DNA of 64,000 nucleotides from Bradyrhizobium sp. CSA112 (GTDB lineage Bacteria > Pseudomonadota > Alphaproteobacteria > Rhizobiales > Xanthobacteraceae), in the NCBI RefSeq assembly GCF_029051645.1, contig NZ_JAACFS010000012.1, forward strand, positions 62,001-126,000, given 5' to 3'. Each line of letters opens with the position of its first letter. Position 1 is the first letter of the stretch. Below, in pieces: positions 40,114 to 47,835 of this stretch. The notes beneath the pieces are model-generated. The model had not been told where the DNA came from. It saw only the letters and a list, made by a program, of their open reading frames with translations, and did not search any database. The translations under genes were made by a program, and so were the position numbers.

Positions 40114-40734
40114 GTGATCGCCTCACGTGCATCTTCGTTTGTTGTTGCCGCCATCGGGGGCCTCGTCGTGCTGGCGCCCGTGCGCAGCGACGCGCAGTGG
40201 TGGCGTAGCGCACCTGTCGATTTCGAATCCTGCGCCGATGTCGCCGAGAAGGCGAGCACCAAGGAAGAAAAGACGGCGAAACTCGCCGAGTGCAACGCGA
40301 AATTCGCCGGCCGACGCAAGCCCGGTGGCGGCTACACCTACTATGATTTCATGCAGGACCGGACCTTCGACATCGCAGGCCCCAACCCGACGCCGGAAGA
40401 GCAGAAGAAAATCGACGAGCAATATACCGCCTATCTCGAGCGCGAGCGGCGCAATCACCTCGCCGCGGCACAGGCGGCCAAGCAGGAACAGGCGCAGGGA
40501 ATACAGCAGGTCTCGCTCCGCACCGAGCAGCCCCCTCCTCCGCCGGTGGAAACCGAAAAGGTGCCGATACCGGTGGCAAGCCCGGTCAAGCAGGCGGCGC
40601 GCATCAAGGCTGCCCACTGCGCCAAGAACCAATTCTCGTGTGAATGGCCGCGGCTTTCAGAGAGCATCAACGGACTGAAAAGGCTGCTCAACCCACAACA
40701 GCAGCAGGCGCAAACCAAGCAGAAGAAGGGCTAG
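40114..40734 (+). CDS. Exported hypothetical protein
   Basis: 206 aa, GTG start with CTGGAGAG upstream. Signal peptide (SSFVVAAIGGLVVLAPVRSDAQ), a small domain with two Cys (DFESCADVAEKASTKEEKTAKLAECNAKFAGRRKPGGGYTYYDFMQDRTFDIAGPNPTPEEQKKIDEQYTAYLE), then a Gln/Ala-rich helix. A Pro-rich linker (QPPPPPVETEKVP) and a tail with two more Cys and polyGln follow. I do not recognise a named family, though the layout is common in Bradyrhizobium. Probably periplasmic. Followed by repeat A5. Confidence 0.75.
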   Translation: MIASRASSFVVAAIGGLVVLAPVRSDAQWWRSAPVDFESCADVAEKASTKEEKTAKLAECNAKFAGRRKPGGGYTYYDFMQDRTFDIAGPNPTPEEQKKIDEQYTAYLERERRNHLAAAQAAKQEQAQGIQQVSLRTEQPPPPPVETEKVPIPVASPVKQAARIKAAHCAKNQFSCEWPRLSESINGLKRLLNPQQQQAQTKQKKG

Positions 40735-40742
40735 ATATTTCT

Positions 40743-40872
40743 GTCGTCCCTGCGAACGCAGGGACCCATAGCCACTGGCTTCAATTGTCTTGAGATGACG
40801 TCTGCCGTTTTGCCCTATCGATAGATCACGCGGTATGGGTCCGTGCGCAATTGCGCACTAGGCAGGGACGAC
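40743..40872. repeat. Family A copy 5, right arm altered
   Basis: 130 bp. The left end is standard (GTCGTCCCTGCGAACGCAGG). The right end reads GGGTCC, then the perfect palindrome GTGCGCAATTGCGCAC (40843-40858), then TAGGCAGGGACGAC. The same palindrome occurs in repeat G (43410-43425), so this copy looks like a chimera of two families. Convergent gap. Confidence 0.8.
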
Positions 40873-40924
40873 GTGGGGGAGACTTCGCATCAATCCGTGA
40901 TCACCATCGTCCAGAACTTCCGGA

Positions 40925-41131
40925 TCAATGCGAAGGCACCTTCTTGCCGCGGCGCTTTAGGGCAGGTTTGAGCGCAGGCGCGAGAGGCGTGCGCTGCGCC
41001 GCCCGCTGCTCCTGCAGCCTCGCTTCATAGCCCGGCGACGGCGTCGCCGTCGGCGGCACGGCGTGGGCGGGGGTCGGCGACGCCCACCCGGCAAGGGCAA
41101 CCGCAATCAGCGCCAGACAAGTCCGTTTCAT
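40925..41131 (-). CDS. Small exported hypothetical protein
   Basis: 68 aa from ATG 41131 with GAGGGAG seven bases upstream. Signal peptide MKRTCLALIAVALAGWASPTPAHA, then a short basic, Pro-rich mature part (PPTATPSPGYEARLQEQRAAQRTPLAPALKPALKRRGKKVPSH). No Cys in the mature part and no recognised family. Convergent with the 206-residue exported protein gene. Confidence 0.65.
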   Translation of the reverse strand: MKRTCLALIAVALAGWASPTPAHAVPPTATPSPGYEARLQEQRAAQRTPLAPALKPALKRRGKKVPSH

Positions 41132-41153
41132 TCGCATCTCCCTCGCGTCCATT

Positions 41154-41260
41154 CTAGAGCGTTTTCCAGCGAAGTGGGCACCGGTTCGCGTCAAGAAAAC
41201 GCGTCAAACCAAAAATCTAGAGCCCCGTTCCGATTCCATCGGAACGGAATAGGCTCTAGG
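41154..41260. repeat. Rhizobiales-type repeat, family F copy 1
   Basis: CTAGAGCGTTTTCCAGCGAA, GTGGGCACCGGTTCGCGTCA and AGAAAACGCGTCAAAC, followed by CTAGAGCCCCGTTCCGATTC and its mirror GGAACGGAATAGGCTCTAGG. The same GAAAACGC / ACCGGTTCGCG blocks recur inverted at 60790-60868 and in part near 55955-56000. Confidence 0.75.
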
Positions 41261-41301
41261 GGCCCGCCAGACCGGCGGCAATTCAAGGCACGCGCGTCCG
41301 C

Positions 41302-42306
41302 TCAGCCCGCGCGAATCTGCTCGGGTGTCAGGCCGGGCGAACCCTTGGCGTCGCGCTCGGCCTGCCGAATCAATTCCACGATCCGGCGCGACAGCGGCAC
41401 CTGTAGCCCGCGACGCTCGGCGATTTCGGTGATGACGCCCTGCAGATAATCGATCTCGGTGCGGCGGCCGCGCTGCAGATCTTCCCACATCGACGAGCGC
41501 GCCTCGGGATCGATCTTCATGGTCCGCCCCAGCAACGCTTCGAAGATCGGGTCCGGCAGGCGCAACAGCGACGGCATCCAGGCGGGCGGAATCGGCGTCG
41601 GCGAGACCGGCTTGATGCCCTCGGCCCGGATCGCCGCCAGACCCTCGGCGACCTGGTCGGCGAACAATCGTCGCCATGGCCGTGAGCTGAGTTGCCGGCG
41701 TAGCGGCAGATCGGCCAGTGCATTGAGCGCGTTGTTGAGATTGAGCAGCAACTTGCCCCATTGCACGCCGTCGATGTTGCCGGTCGGCCGCATTTTCAGG
41801 CCCGGCACCGACACCTTCTCCGCCGTGCGCGCCTCATCCTGCTCGATGACGATGTCGCCGGAAGTGGCGCGATGAAACCGCCCCGCGCCGAGCGCAATCA
41901 CGTTGAACGGCACCATGCCGCCAAGCACGCGCCGTCCCGGCAGGCGCTGGCGAAGGACGGCTGTATTGCCGACGCCGTTTTGCAGGCTGACGATGACGGC
42001 ATCCGATGGTGCGTGCCGCGCGATGACATCCGCCATGGCGGCCGTATCCGCACTCTTGACCGTGACCAGCACAACGCCGGCGTCCTCAAAAACGGAAGGA
42101 TTTTCCGACAATGCGAGCTGATCGCGCGTGATGGTCTGGTCAAAACCTTCAAAACTCGTCGGCCGCAGCCCGTCTGCTTCGATTTCGGCTATCACGCGCG
42201 GACGCGCCAGCAGCGCAATGCGGCGGCCGCCTGCCGCCAGCATGCCGCCGACGAAACAGCCGATGCTGCCCGCCCCTGCAATCCCGATCGTCCGGCCCGA
42301 AACCAT
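41302..42306 (-). CDS. ApbA/PanE-family reductase (second copy)
   Basis: 334 aa from ATG 42306; a GTG at 42327 is possible. NADPH fold RTIGIAGAGSIGCFVGGMLAAGGRRIALLAR, then VVLVTVKSADTAAMADVIA and IVSLQNGVGNTAVLRQRLPGRRVLGGMVPFNVIALG. The catalytic Lys lies in VQWGKLLLNLNNALNALADL and the C-terminal part has EARSSMWEDLQRGRRTEIDYLQG, where the RxTEIDY-type motif matches genuine ketopantoate reductases well. Of the two family members here, this one looks closer to canonical PanE in length and motifs, but I do not assign the symbol. Divergent from the YidB-like gene. Confidence 0.88.
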   Translation of the reverse strand: MVSGRTIGIAGAGSIGCFVGGMLAAGGRRIALLARPRVIAEIEADGLRPTSFEGFDQTITRDQLALSENPSVFEDAGVVLVTVKSADTAAMADVIARHAPSDAVIVSLQNGVGNTAVLRQRLPGRRVLGGMVPFNVIALGAGRFHRATSGDIVIEQDEARTAEKVSVPGLKMRPTGNIDGVQWGKLLLNLNNALNALADLPLRRQLSSRPWRRLFADQVAEGLAAIRAEGIKPVSPTPIPPAWMPSLLRLPDPIFEALLGRTMKIDPEARSSMWEDLQRGRRTEIDYLQGVITEIAERRGLQVPLSRRIVELIRQAERDAKGSPGLTPEQIRAG

Positions 42307-42449
42307 TTCGCACTCACCGCGTTGCACCCGGCTTCGAATAGCAGAGCGCGCGGACCGCGCCTACCAGAGGTGGTAGTGACCGGGCCGCGCCTTGTAACCG
42401 TCATGGGCCACCGCTATCTTCTGCGCGGGGCGACGCGGAGGAAACGATC

Positions 42450-43019
42450 ATGGGCTTACTCGACGTACTCAACGGCATGATGAACGGCCCGCGCGGTCCC
42501 AGCGGCCGCGGCGAGCAGCGCGACAGCGGCGGCGGAATGTCGCCGCTGACCATGGCGATCCTGGCGCTGCTGGCCTGGAAAGGCATCAAGCATTTCGGCG
42601 GCAGTCAGACCGGCTCCGCCCCGCAACCGGCGCCCGCGCCCGGTAATGTCAATGCCGGTCTGCCCGGCGGCGGCGGACTGAGCGACATGCTCAAGGGCGG
42701 ATTGGGCGGGCTGCTCGCAGGCGGCGCAGCCGGCACTATCCTGAGCGGCGGCCTCGGCGACCTCCTGAATCAGTTGCAGCAGAAGGGCCTTGGCGATCAG
42801 GCCGACTCCTGGGTCAGCAACGGTCCCAACAAGCAGGTCTCGCCCGGCGATCTCGCCAACGCGCTCGGCGCCGACGAGATCGATCAGCTATCGTCGCAAA
42901 GCGGACTATCGCGCGACGATTTGCTGCAAGGCCTCAGCCAGTATCTACCCGACGTCGTCAATCATTTGACGCCAGACGGACGACTGCCGAACGATAACGA
43001 ATTGTCGGAACGGATTTGA
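42450..43019 (+). CDS. YidB-family protein
   Basis: 189 aa, ATG 42450 with GCGGAGGAAACGATC upstream. Starts MGLLDVLNGMMNGPRGPSGRGE, has a hydrophobic helix (SPLTMAILALLAWKGIKHF), a Gly-rich stretch, then the C-terminal module GLGDLLNQLQQKGLGDQADSWVSNGPNKQVSPGDLANALGADEIDQLSSQSGLSRDDLLQGLSQYLPDVVNHLTPDGRLP. That C-terminal pattern defines YidB-like proteins of unknown function. Followed 67 bases later by a YmgE-like membrane protein gene; they may be co-transcribed. Confidence 0.85.
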   Translation: MGLLDVLNGMMNGPRGPSGRGEQRDSGGGMSPLTMAILALLAWKGIKHFGGSQTGSAPQPAPAPGNVNAGLPGGGGLSDMLKGGLGGLLAGGAAGTILSGGLGDLLNQLQQKGLGDQADSWVSNGPNKQVSPGDLANALGADEIDQLSSQSGLSRDDLLQGLSQYLPDVVNHLTPDGRLPNDNELSERI

Positions 43020-43086
43020 CGCCGTTTAAGCGGCGCGGTCCGCGCCGCTCTCTGCTTCATCATCCACGCATCGGAGAGCGACAGCC

Positions 43087-43365
43087 ATGAGCGGCATTAT
43101 CTGGATCATCGTCGTCGGCTTCGTCGCCGGCATTATCGCGCGGATCCTTTCGCCGGGACAGAACAACCCGACCGGTTTCATCCTGACCACGGTGCTCGGC
43201 ATCGCCGGCGCGTTTCTGGCGACCTTCATCGGCCAGGCGATCGGCCATTACGGCCCCGAACAGGGCGCCGGGTTCATCACCGCCACCATCGGCGCGCTGG
43301 TGGTGCTGTTCATCTGGAACAGGCTGGTGGCGCGCGGCGTGATATCGGATCCGGGGAATAGGTGA
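43087..43365 (+). CDS. GlsB/YeaQ/YmgE-family small membrane protein
   Basis: 92 aa with AGAGCGACAGCC upstream of ATG 43087. Three predicted helices: GIIWIIVVGFVAGIIARIL, PTGFILTTVLGIAGAFLATFIGQAIG and GFITATIGALVVLFIWNRLVA. The G(F/L)xxGxxAR start and the Gly-zipper helices identify the transglycosylase-associated/stress-response family, which is induced by envelope or osmotic stress in many bacteria. The stop codon touches the left end of repeat G. Confidence 0.92.
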   Translation: MSGIIWIIVVGFVAGIIARILSPGQNNPTGFILTTVLGIAGAFLATFIGQAIGHYGPEQGAGFITATIGALVVLFIWNRLVARGVISDPGNR

Positions 43366-43479
43366 CGGCGTAGCCGTCATCCCGGGGCGATGCGAAGCAT
43401 CGAACTATGGTGCGCAATTGCGCACCTGAGGATCTCGAGATTCCGGGTCTGGTGCTAGCGCACCATCCCGGAATGACGG
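43364..43479. repeat. Composite hairpin repeat, family G
   Basis: Ends GTCATCCCGGG and CCCGGAATGAC are inverted. Inside are the dyads GACGGC-GTA-GCCGTC, CGATGC-GAA-GCATCG, GTGCGCAATTGCGCAC and GGTGC-TAGC-GCACC. It fills the convergent gap between the YmgE-like gene and the SDR gene. Confidence 0.78.
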
Positions 43480-43489
43480 CCTCCAATCA

Positions 43490-44272
43490 TCACAACACCA
43501 GATGCATCCCCGCATCCATCCGCACGAACTCGCCGGTCATGTTGCTCGACGCGGGCGACGCCAGGAAGCACACGAGCTGCGCGATATCCTCCGCCGTCGA
43601 TGCGACCTTCAGCGGCACTTTCGCGATCACGGCGTCGCGCACCGCCTTGGCGCCGGCCTCGCCGCGGCCCTTGGTGAACCAGGGCGTATCGATATAGCCG
43701 GGACACACCGTATTGACGCGGATCAACGGCGCCAGCGCGCGCGCCAGTGATTGCGTCATGGTGTTGAGCGCGCCCTTGCTCGCGGCATAGGCGACGGAAG
43801 AACCGCCGCCGGAAATGCCGGCGACCGACGACACGTTGACCACGGCGGACGGCAGGCCGGATGCTTTTGCGCCGGCCTCGAGCAGCGCGCGCGCAGCGCG
43901 GATCATCTGGAACGGGCCGATCGTGTTGACGGCGTAGATGCGCTGGAAGTCTTCGGCCGAAAGCCCGTCGAGATCATGATGCGGCACATGCTTGGTGGTG
44001 CCGGCATTGTTGACCAGCACATCGATACGGCCCCAGGGTGCTGCGGCAGCCGCGATCTTCCTGCAGTCTTCATCGCGCGACACGTCGCCCTGCACGACCA
44101 CGATTTCGGCGCCGGCGCTGCGGCAGAGATCGGCCGTGGCTTCAGCTTCCGCCTTGCTGCTGGAATAATTGACGACGATGCGCGCGCCGCCCTTTGCCAG
44201 CATGCCGGCGGTTGCGGCCCCAAGACCCGAGGCAGACCCGGTGACAATCGCGCACAAACCATCCTTCGACAT
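43490..44272 (-). CDS. SDR oxidoreductase (FabG-like)
   Basis: 260 aa from ATG 44272, which has AGAAGGAA at proper spacing; ATG 44278 is too close to it. Classical SDR: TGSASGLG cofactor loop, NNAGTTK, Ser in VVNVSSVAGISGGGSS, and catalytic Tyr/Lys in AYAASKGALNTM. The ending FLASPASSNMTGEFVRMDAGMHLV is typical of 3-ketoacyl-ACP/CoA reductase relatives. VVNYSSSKAEAEAT after beta-2 favours NADP. Divergent from the acyl-CoA dehydrogenase operon, so it could supply a 3-hydroxyacyl-CoA dehydrogenase step there (inference). Confidence 0.92.
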   Translation of the reverse strand: MSKDGLCAIVTGSASGLGAATAGMLAKGGARIVVNYSSSKAEAEATADLCRSAGAEIVVVQGDVSRDEDCRKIAAAAAPWGRIDVLVNNAGTTKHVPHHDLDGLSAEDFQRIYAVNTIGPFQMIRAARALLEAGAKASGLPSAVVNVSSVAGISGGGSSVAYAASKGALNTMTQSLARALAPLIRVNTVCPGYIDTPWFTKGRGEAGAKAVRDAVIAKVPLKVASTAEDIAQLVCFLASPASSNMTGEFVRMDAGMHLVL

Positions 44273-44550
44273 CCGCATTTCCTTCTGTATCTTTTGGCTG
44301 GGTTTCGAACCGCCCGTTCTTAGGTCGAGGGCCTACCATATCGCGCGACAAATGGCGTGCAAACTCGGGAAGTCCGCTCAGCGGAATTTATTCTTTGCCG
44401 CACGATCATCATGCCGCCGTCGCAGGCCGCCCTGCGGACAGCGCTTGTCACGGCTATGGCTTTTGCCCATCATAAAGCGCAAGAAAAGACCGCAGCCGAC
44501 CCGGCAATATCAGTTGGGATTGGCATGCCAATTTCAAATCGAGGAACGCT

Positions 44551-45621
44551 GTGGCGGAGAGTGAGAACATCGTTGCCGAGACTGCGGAGAAAATCTTCGC
44601 CGATCTCGCCGACGCCCAAACCATCAACCGCGACAAGAGGGGCGAGTGGAAAGCGCCGCTCTGGCAGGCGCTAACGGACTCCGGCCTGCCTTTGTCCTGG
44701 GTGCCGGAAGATTGCGGCGGCTCTGGCGCTTCGCTCGCTGAAGGTTTCAGCGTGCTCAGCGCGGCCGGACGCTTCGCGGTCGCGGTGCCGCTCACTGAGA
44801 CCATGCTGGCAGGCTGGCTGCTGGCGCAGGTCAGGATTTCTTCACCCGGCGGCGAGATGACGGTGGTGCCCGCCAGCCCAAAGGACCGGATTACCATCAA
44901 CGCCGACGGCAGCCTGTCGGGCAGGGCCCGCGGCGTGCCGTTTGCCAAGGCCGCAAAGCACTTCGCGGTGCTCGCAAGCGATGCGAACGGTGGCAGCCTC
45001 TCGATGGCGCTGGTCGATGCAGCCAAGTGCCGGATCGAGACCGGGCTCAATCTCGGCGGCGACCCGTCGGATGTCGTGACGCTGGACAAGGTACAGCCGG
45101 TCGCGATCAAGCCCGCGCCCAAAGGCTTCGACCAGACCCGGCTGATGCTGATGGGCGGCGTCGCGCGATCCCTGCAGATCGCGGGCGCGCTGGAATCGAT
45201 GCTGGAAATTTCCGTGCGCTATTCCAACGAGCGCGTCGCCTTCGAAAAGAAGATTTCGAAATTCCAGGCGGTGCAGCACAATCTGGCGCGGCTCGCCGGC
45301 GAGTCGGCGGCGGCGCTCGCTGCCGCCACCTCGGCAGCAGACGCCATCGCCAACGCAACTTCGTTCGACGACGAAGTATTTCTTGAGGCGGTGGCGGCAA
45401 AAATCCGCTGCGCGGAAGCGGCGGAAAAAGGCGGCGGCATCGCCCATCAGGTGCATGGCGCGATCGGCTTCACCGTCGAGCACATCCTGCATCGCTATTC
45501 GCTGCGCGCGCTGGCCTGGCGCGACGATTTCGGTTCCGAAAGCTATTGGGCGGTCGAACTCGGCAAGCTCGTAGCCGTCCGCGGTGCCGATGAATTGTGG
45601 CCGCTGGTCGCCTCGCGCTGA
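44551..45621 (+). CDS. Acyl-CoA dehydrogenase-family subunit, likely non-catalytic partner
   Basis: 356 aa, GTG start with GAGGAA upstream. Acyl-CoA dehydrogenase fold, with the N-terminal helical part short and PEDCGGSGASLAEGFSVLSAAGR early. The C-terminal helices include YSNERVAFEKKISKFQAVQHNLARLAGE and HQVHGAIGFTVEHILHRYSLRALAWRDDFGSESYWAVELG. Where single-chain enzymes have the catalytic YEGT/TE Glu, this one reads WRDDFG. It is followed 42 bases later by a second, complete-looking dehydrogenase. I infer a heteromeric enzyme in which this chain lacks the base, as in sterol and pimeloyl-CoA type dehydrogenases. Confidence 0.82.
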   Translation: MAESENIVAETAEKIFADLADAQTINRDKRGEWKAPLWQALTDSGLPLSWVPEDCGGSGASLAEGFSVLSAAGRFAVAVPLTETMLAGWLLAQVRISSPGGEMTVVPASPKDRITINADGSLSGRARGVPFAKAAKHFAVLASDANGGSLSMALVDAAKCRIETGLNLGGDPSDVVTLDKVQPVAIKPAPKGFDQTRLMLMGGVARSLQIAGALESMLEISVRYSNERVAFEKKISKFQAVQHNLARLAGESAAALAAATSAADAIANATSFDDEVFLEAVAAKIRCAEAAEKGGGIAHQVHGAIGFTVEHILHRYSLRALAWRDDFGSESYWAVELGKLVAVRGADELWPLVASR

Positions 45622-45663
45622 CATCAACACCGATTTGCCTGGCTTTAGAAGTCGAGACCAACA

Positions 45664-46824
45664 ATGACCGCAGCCCTTCGTTTCGATCCGATCCGCCTGC
45701 CGAGCGAATGCGAGCAGTTGCGCAAGGAAGTTCGCGCCTTCCTTGCCGAGGAAATCGCTGCCGGCACCTTCGATCCGCACCAGCCGAACCGCGAAGACAC
45801 CGACGTGCCGGAATTTTCCCGAAAAGTCGGCGCGCGCGGCTGGCTCGGCATGACCTGGCCGAAGAAATATGGCGGCCACGAGCGCTCATTCCTGGAGCGC
45901 TATGTGGTGACCGAGGAGATGCGCGTCGCGAACGCGCCGACGCGGCGCTTCTTCGTCGCCGACCGGCAGAGCGGCCCGGTGCTTTTGAAATACGCACCGG
46001 AGAATATCAAGATGGACATCCTGCCGCGGATCTGCCGCGGCGAGATCTGCTTTGCGATCGGCATGAGCGAGCCGAATTCCGGCTCCGACTTGTTTGCGGC
46101 CAAGACGCGCGCGACCAAAACCGATGGCGGCTATCTGATCAACGGCACGAAGATCTGGACATCCTCGGCCCATATCGCCGACTACATGATCGCGATCTTC
46201 CGCACCTCGCCGCCGACCAAGGAGAACCGCCGCCACGGCCTGACGCAGTTCCTGGTCAAGATGAAGCAGCCGGGCATCCAGGTGAATCCGATCGGCCAGA
46301 TCACCGGACAATATGAATTCAACGAGGTTGTTTTCACCGACCATTTCCTTCCCGACGATCACGTGCTCGGCGAAGTCGATGGCGCCTGGAAGCAGGCGAC
46401 CTCGGAGCTCGCCTATGAGCGTTCCGGCCCCGAACGCTTCCTCGAAACCTATTACGTGCTGACCGAACTGGTTCGCGCCGTCGGCAACAACCCGGACACC
46501 CGCAGCGCCGAGGGCATCGGCCGCCTGGTGGCGCAGGTCCACACCATGCGGCGCATGTCGGTGTCGGTGGCGGGCATGCTGCAGGCCGGCAAGGAGCCGG
46601 TGGTCGAGGCGTCGATCGTCAAAGACATCGGCACCATCTGGGAGCAGCAATTGCCCCATCGCGTGCGCGAGCTTGCCGCCTTTGTCGAGGAAACCGCCAC
46701 CAACCGCGAGACGCTGGAGAAGCAGCTGTCATTCGCGATCAAGACCGCGCCCAAGCTGACGATCCAGGGCGGCACCACCGAAGTGCTGCGCGGCATCATC
46801 GCCCGCGGGCTTGGTCTGCGCTAA
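45664..46824 (+). CDS. Acyl-CoA dehydrogenase
   Basis: 386 aa. FAD-dependent alpha,beta-dehydrogenation of an acyl-CoA. N-terminal helical domain with SRKVGARGWLGMTWPKKYGGHERS, the FAD-site beta-domain segment CFAIGMSEPNSGSDLFAAKTRATKTDGGYLINGTKIWTSSAHIAD, and the C-terminal helical domain ending TIQGGTTEVLRGIIARGLGLR with a Glu in GTTEVLRG. Length and order are standard. Second gene of the operon: partner subunit, this enzyme, then an enoyl-CoA hydratase 17 bases on, which would take the product. The chain length or ring nature of the substrate is unknown. Confidence 0.93.
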   Translation: MTAALRFDPIRLPSECEQLRKEVRAFLAEEIAAGTFDPHQPNREDTDVPEFSRKVGARGWLGMTWPKKYGGHERSFLERYVVTEEMRVANAPTRRFFVADRQSGPVLLKYAPENIKMDILPRICRGEICFAIGMSEPNSGSDLFAAKTRATKTDGGYLINGTKIWTSSAHIADYMIAIFRTSPPTKENRRHGLTQFLVKMKQPGIQVNPIGQITGQYEFNEVVFTDHFLPDDHVLGEVDGAWKQATSELAYERSGPERFLETYYVLTELVRAVGNNPDTRSAEGIGRLVAQVHTMRRMSVSVAGMLQAGKEPVVEASIVKDIGTIWEQQLPHRVRELAAFVEETATNRETLEKQLSFAIKTAPKLTIQGGTTEVLRGIIARGLGLR

Positions 46825-46841
46825 TTCAATGAGGAAACCTG

Positions 46842-47642
46842 ATGACCAAATACACTGATATCGGCGTCGAGAAGCACGGCCATGTCGGCCTGATCGAAAT
46901 CCGAAAGCCGCCCCTGAACTTCTTCGACGTCTCGCTGATCAACCAGATCGCGGACGCGCTGGAAGAGTTCGACAACGACATCGAAATCCGCGCCTCGGTG
47001 CTGGCAGCCCAGGGCAAGGCGTTCTGCGCCGGCGCCGACTTCTCCGATCCGAAGCGGCAGGAGCAGGAAGCGAGTGCGCAGAACGATCCGGCGGCCAATC
47101 TGCCGATCAACCATCTCTACGTTCAGGCGGTGCGCATCTTCCGCAACAAGAAGCCGATCGTCGCGGCCGTGCACGGCGCCGCCATCGGCGGCGGTCTCGG
47201 GCTGGCGGTTTCAGCAGATTTCCGCGTCACCTGCCCCGAAGCGCGCTTCGCCGCCAACTTCACCAAGCTTGGTTTCCATCCGGGCTTTGGCCTGACCGCG
47301 ACGCTTCCCGAGCTGGTCGGCAAGAACAATGCAGAACTGATCTTCTACACCAGCCGCCGCGTCACCGGCGAGGAAGCCACCAAAATGGGCCTCGCCAATG
47401 TCTGCGTGCCGCAGGATCAGGTGCGTGCGGAAGCCATGAAGCTCGCCGCAGAGATCGCCGAGTGCTCGCCGCTCGGCCTGATCTCGACCCGCGCCACCAT
47501 GCGCGCCGGCCTCGCCGACCGCGTGATGGCCGCCACCAACCACGAACTCGCCGAACAGACCAAGCTGCGCGCGACGGAGGATTTCAAGGAAGGCGTCAAG
47601 GCCACGGCCGAACGCCGCGCCGCGAATTTCAAGGGGCGGTGA
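46842..47642 (+). CDS. Enoyl-CoA hydratase/isomerase family protein
   Basis: 266 aa. Crotonase with oxyanion segments AAQGKAFCAGADFSDPK and VAAVHGAAIGGGLGLAVSADFRVTCPEARFAANFTKLGFHPGFG. The stretch that carries catalytic residues in hydratases reads FTKLGFHPGFGLTATLPEL, without the classic Glu pair, so the exact reaction may differ (hydratase, isomerase or hydrolase). Third gene of the acyl-CoA operon, 17 bases after the dehydrogenase. Ends EGVKATAERRAANFKGR. Repeat A6 follows. Confidence 0.9.
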   Translation: MTKYTDIGVEKHGHVGLIEIRKPPLNFFDVSLINQIADALEEFDNDIEIRASVLAAQGKAFCAGADFSDPKRQEQEASAQNDPAANLPINHLYVQAVRIFRNKKPIVAAVHGAAIGGGLGLAVSADFRVTCPEARFAANFTKLGFHPGFGLTATLPELVGKNNAELIFYTSRRVTGEEATKMGLANVCVPQDQVRAEAMKLAAEIAECSPLGLISTRATMRAGLADRVMAATNHELAEQTKLRATEDFKEGVKATAERRAANFKGR

Positions 47643-47665
47643 TTTTTACTCAACTCTCTCAACGT

Positions 47666-47783
47666 GTCGTCCCTGCGAAAGCGGGGACCCACACGCCGCG
47701 GCCCGCGTAAAGGGCACGCGGGTGGACACCTTCCTTCATCACGTAATCCGGTGATTGTGGGTCCCCGCGTTCGCGGGGACGAC
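47666..47783. repeat. Paired-hairpin repeat, family A copy 6, with extra right end
   Basis: 118 bp: GTCGTCCCTGCGAAAGCGGG left, GGGTCCCCGCGTTCGCGGGG ACGAC right. A lone extra right end (GCGTTCGCAGGGACGAC) lies at 47803-47819, as if a second copy had been lost except for its edge. Convergent gap between the hydratase (+) and VOC (-) genes. Confidence 0.82.
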
Positions 47784-47835
47784 TCGTGGCGAGATCACGG
47801 CCGCGTTCGCAGGGACGACGTGTTGATAGATCTCG

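Noticed and set aside
42995-43040. GGAAC ... CGTT as an EcfG promoter for the YmgE-like gene
   Set aside because: The spacer is only about 11 bases, too short for an EcfG site.
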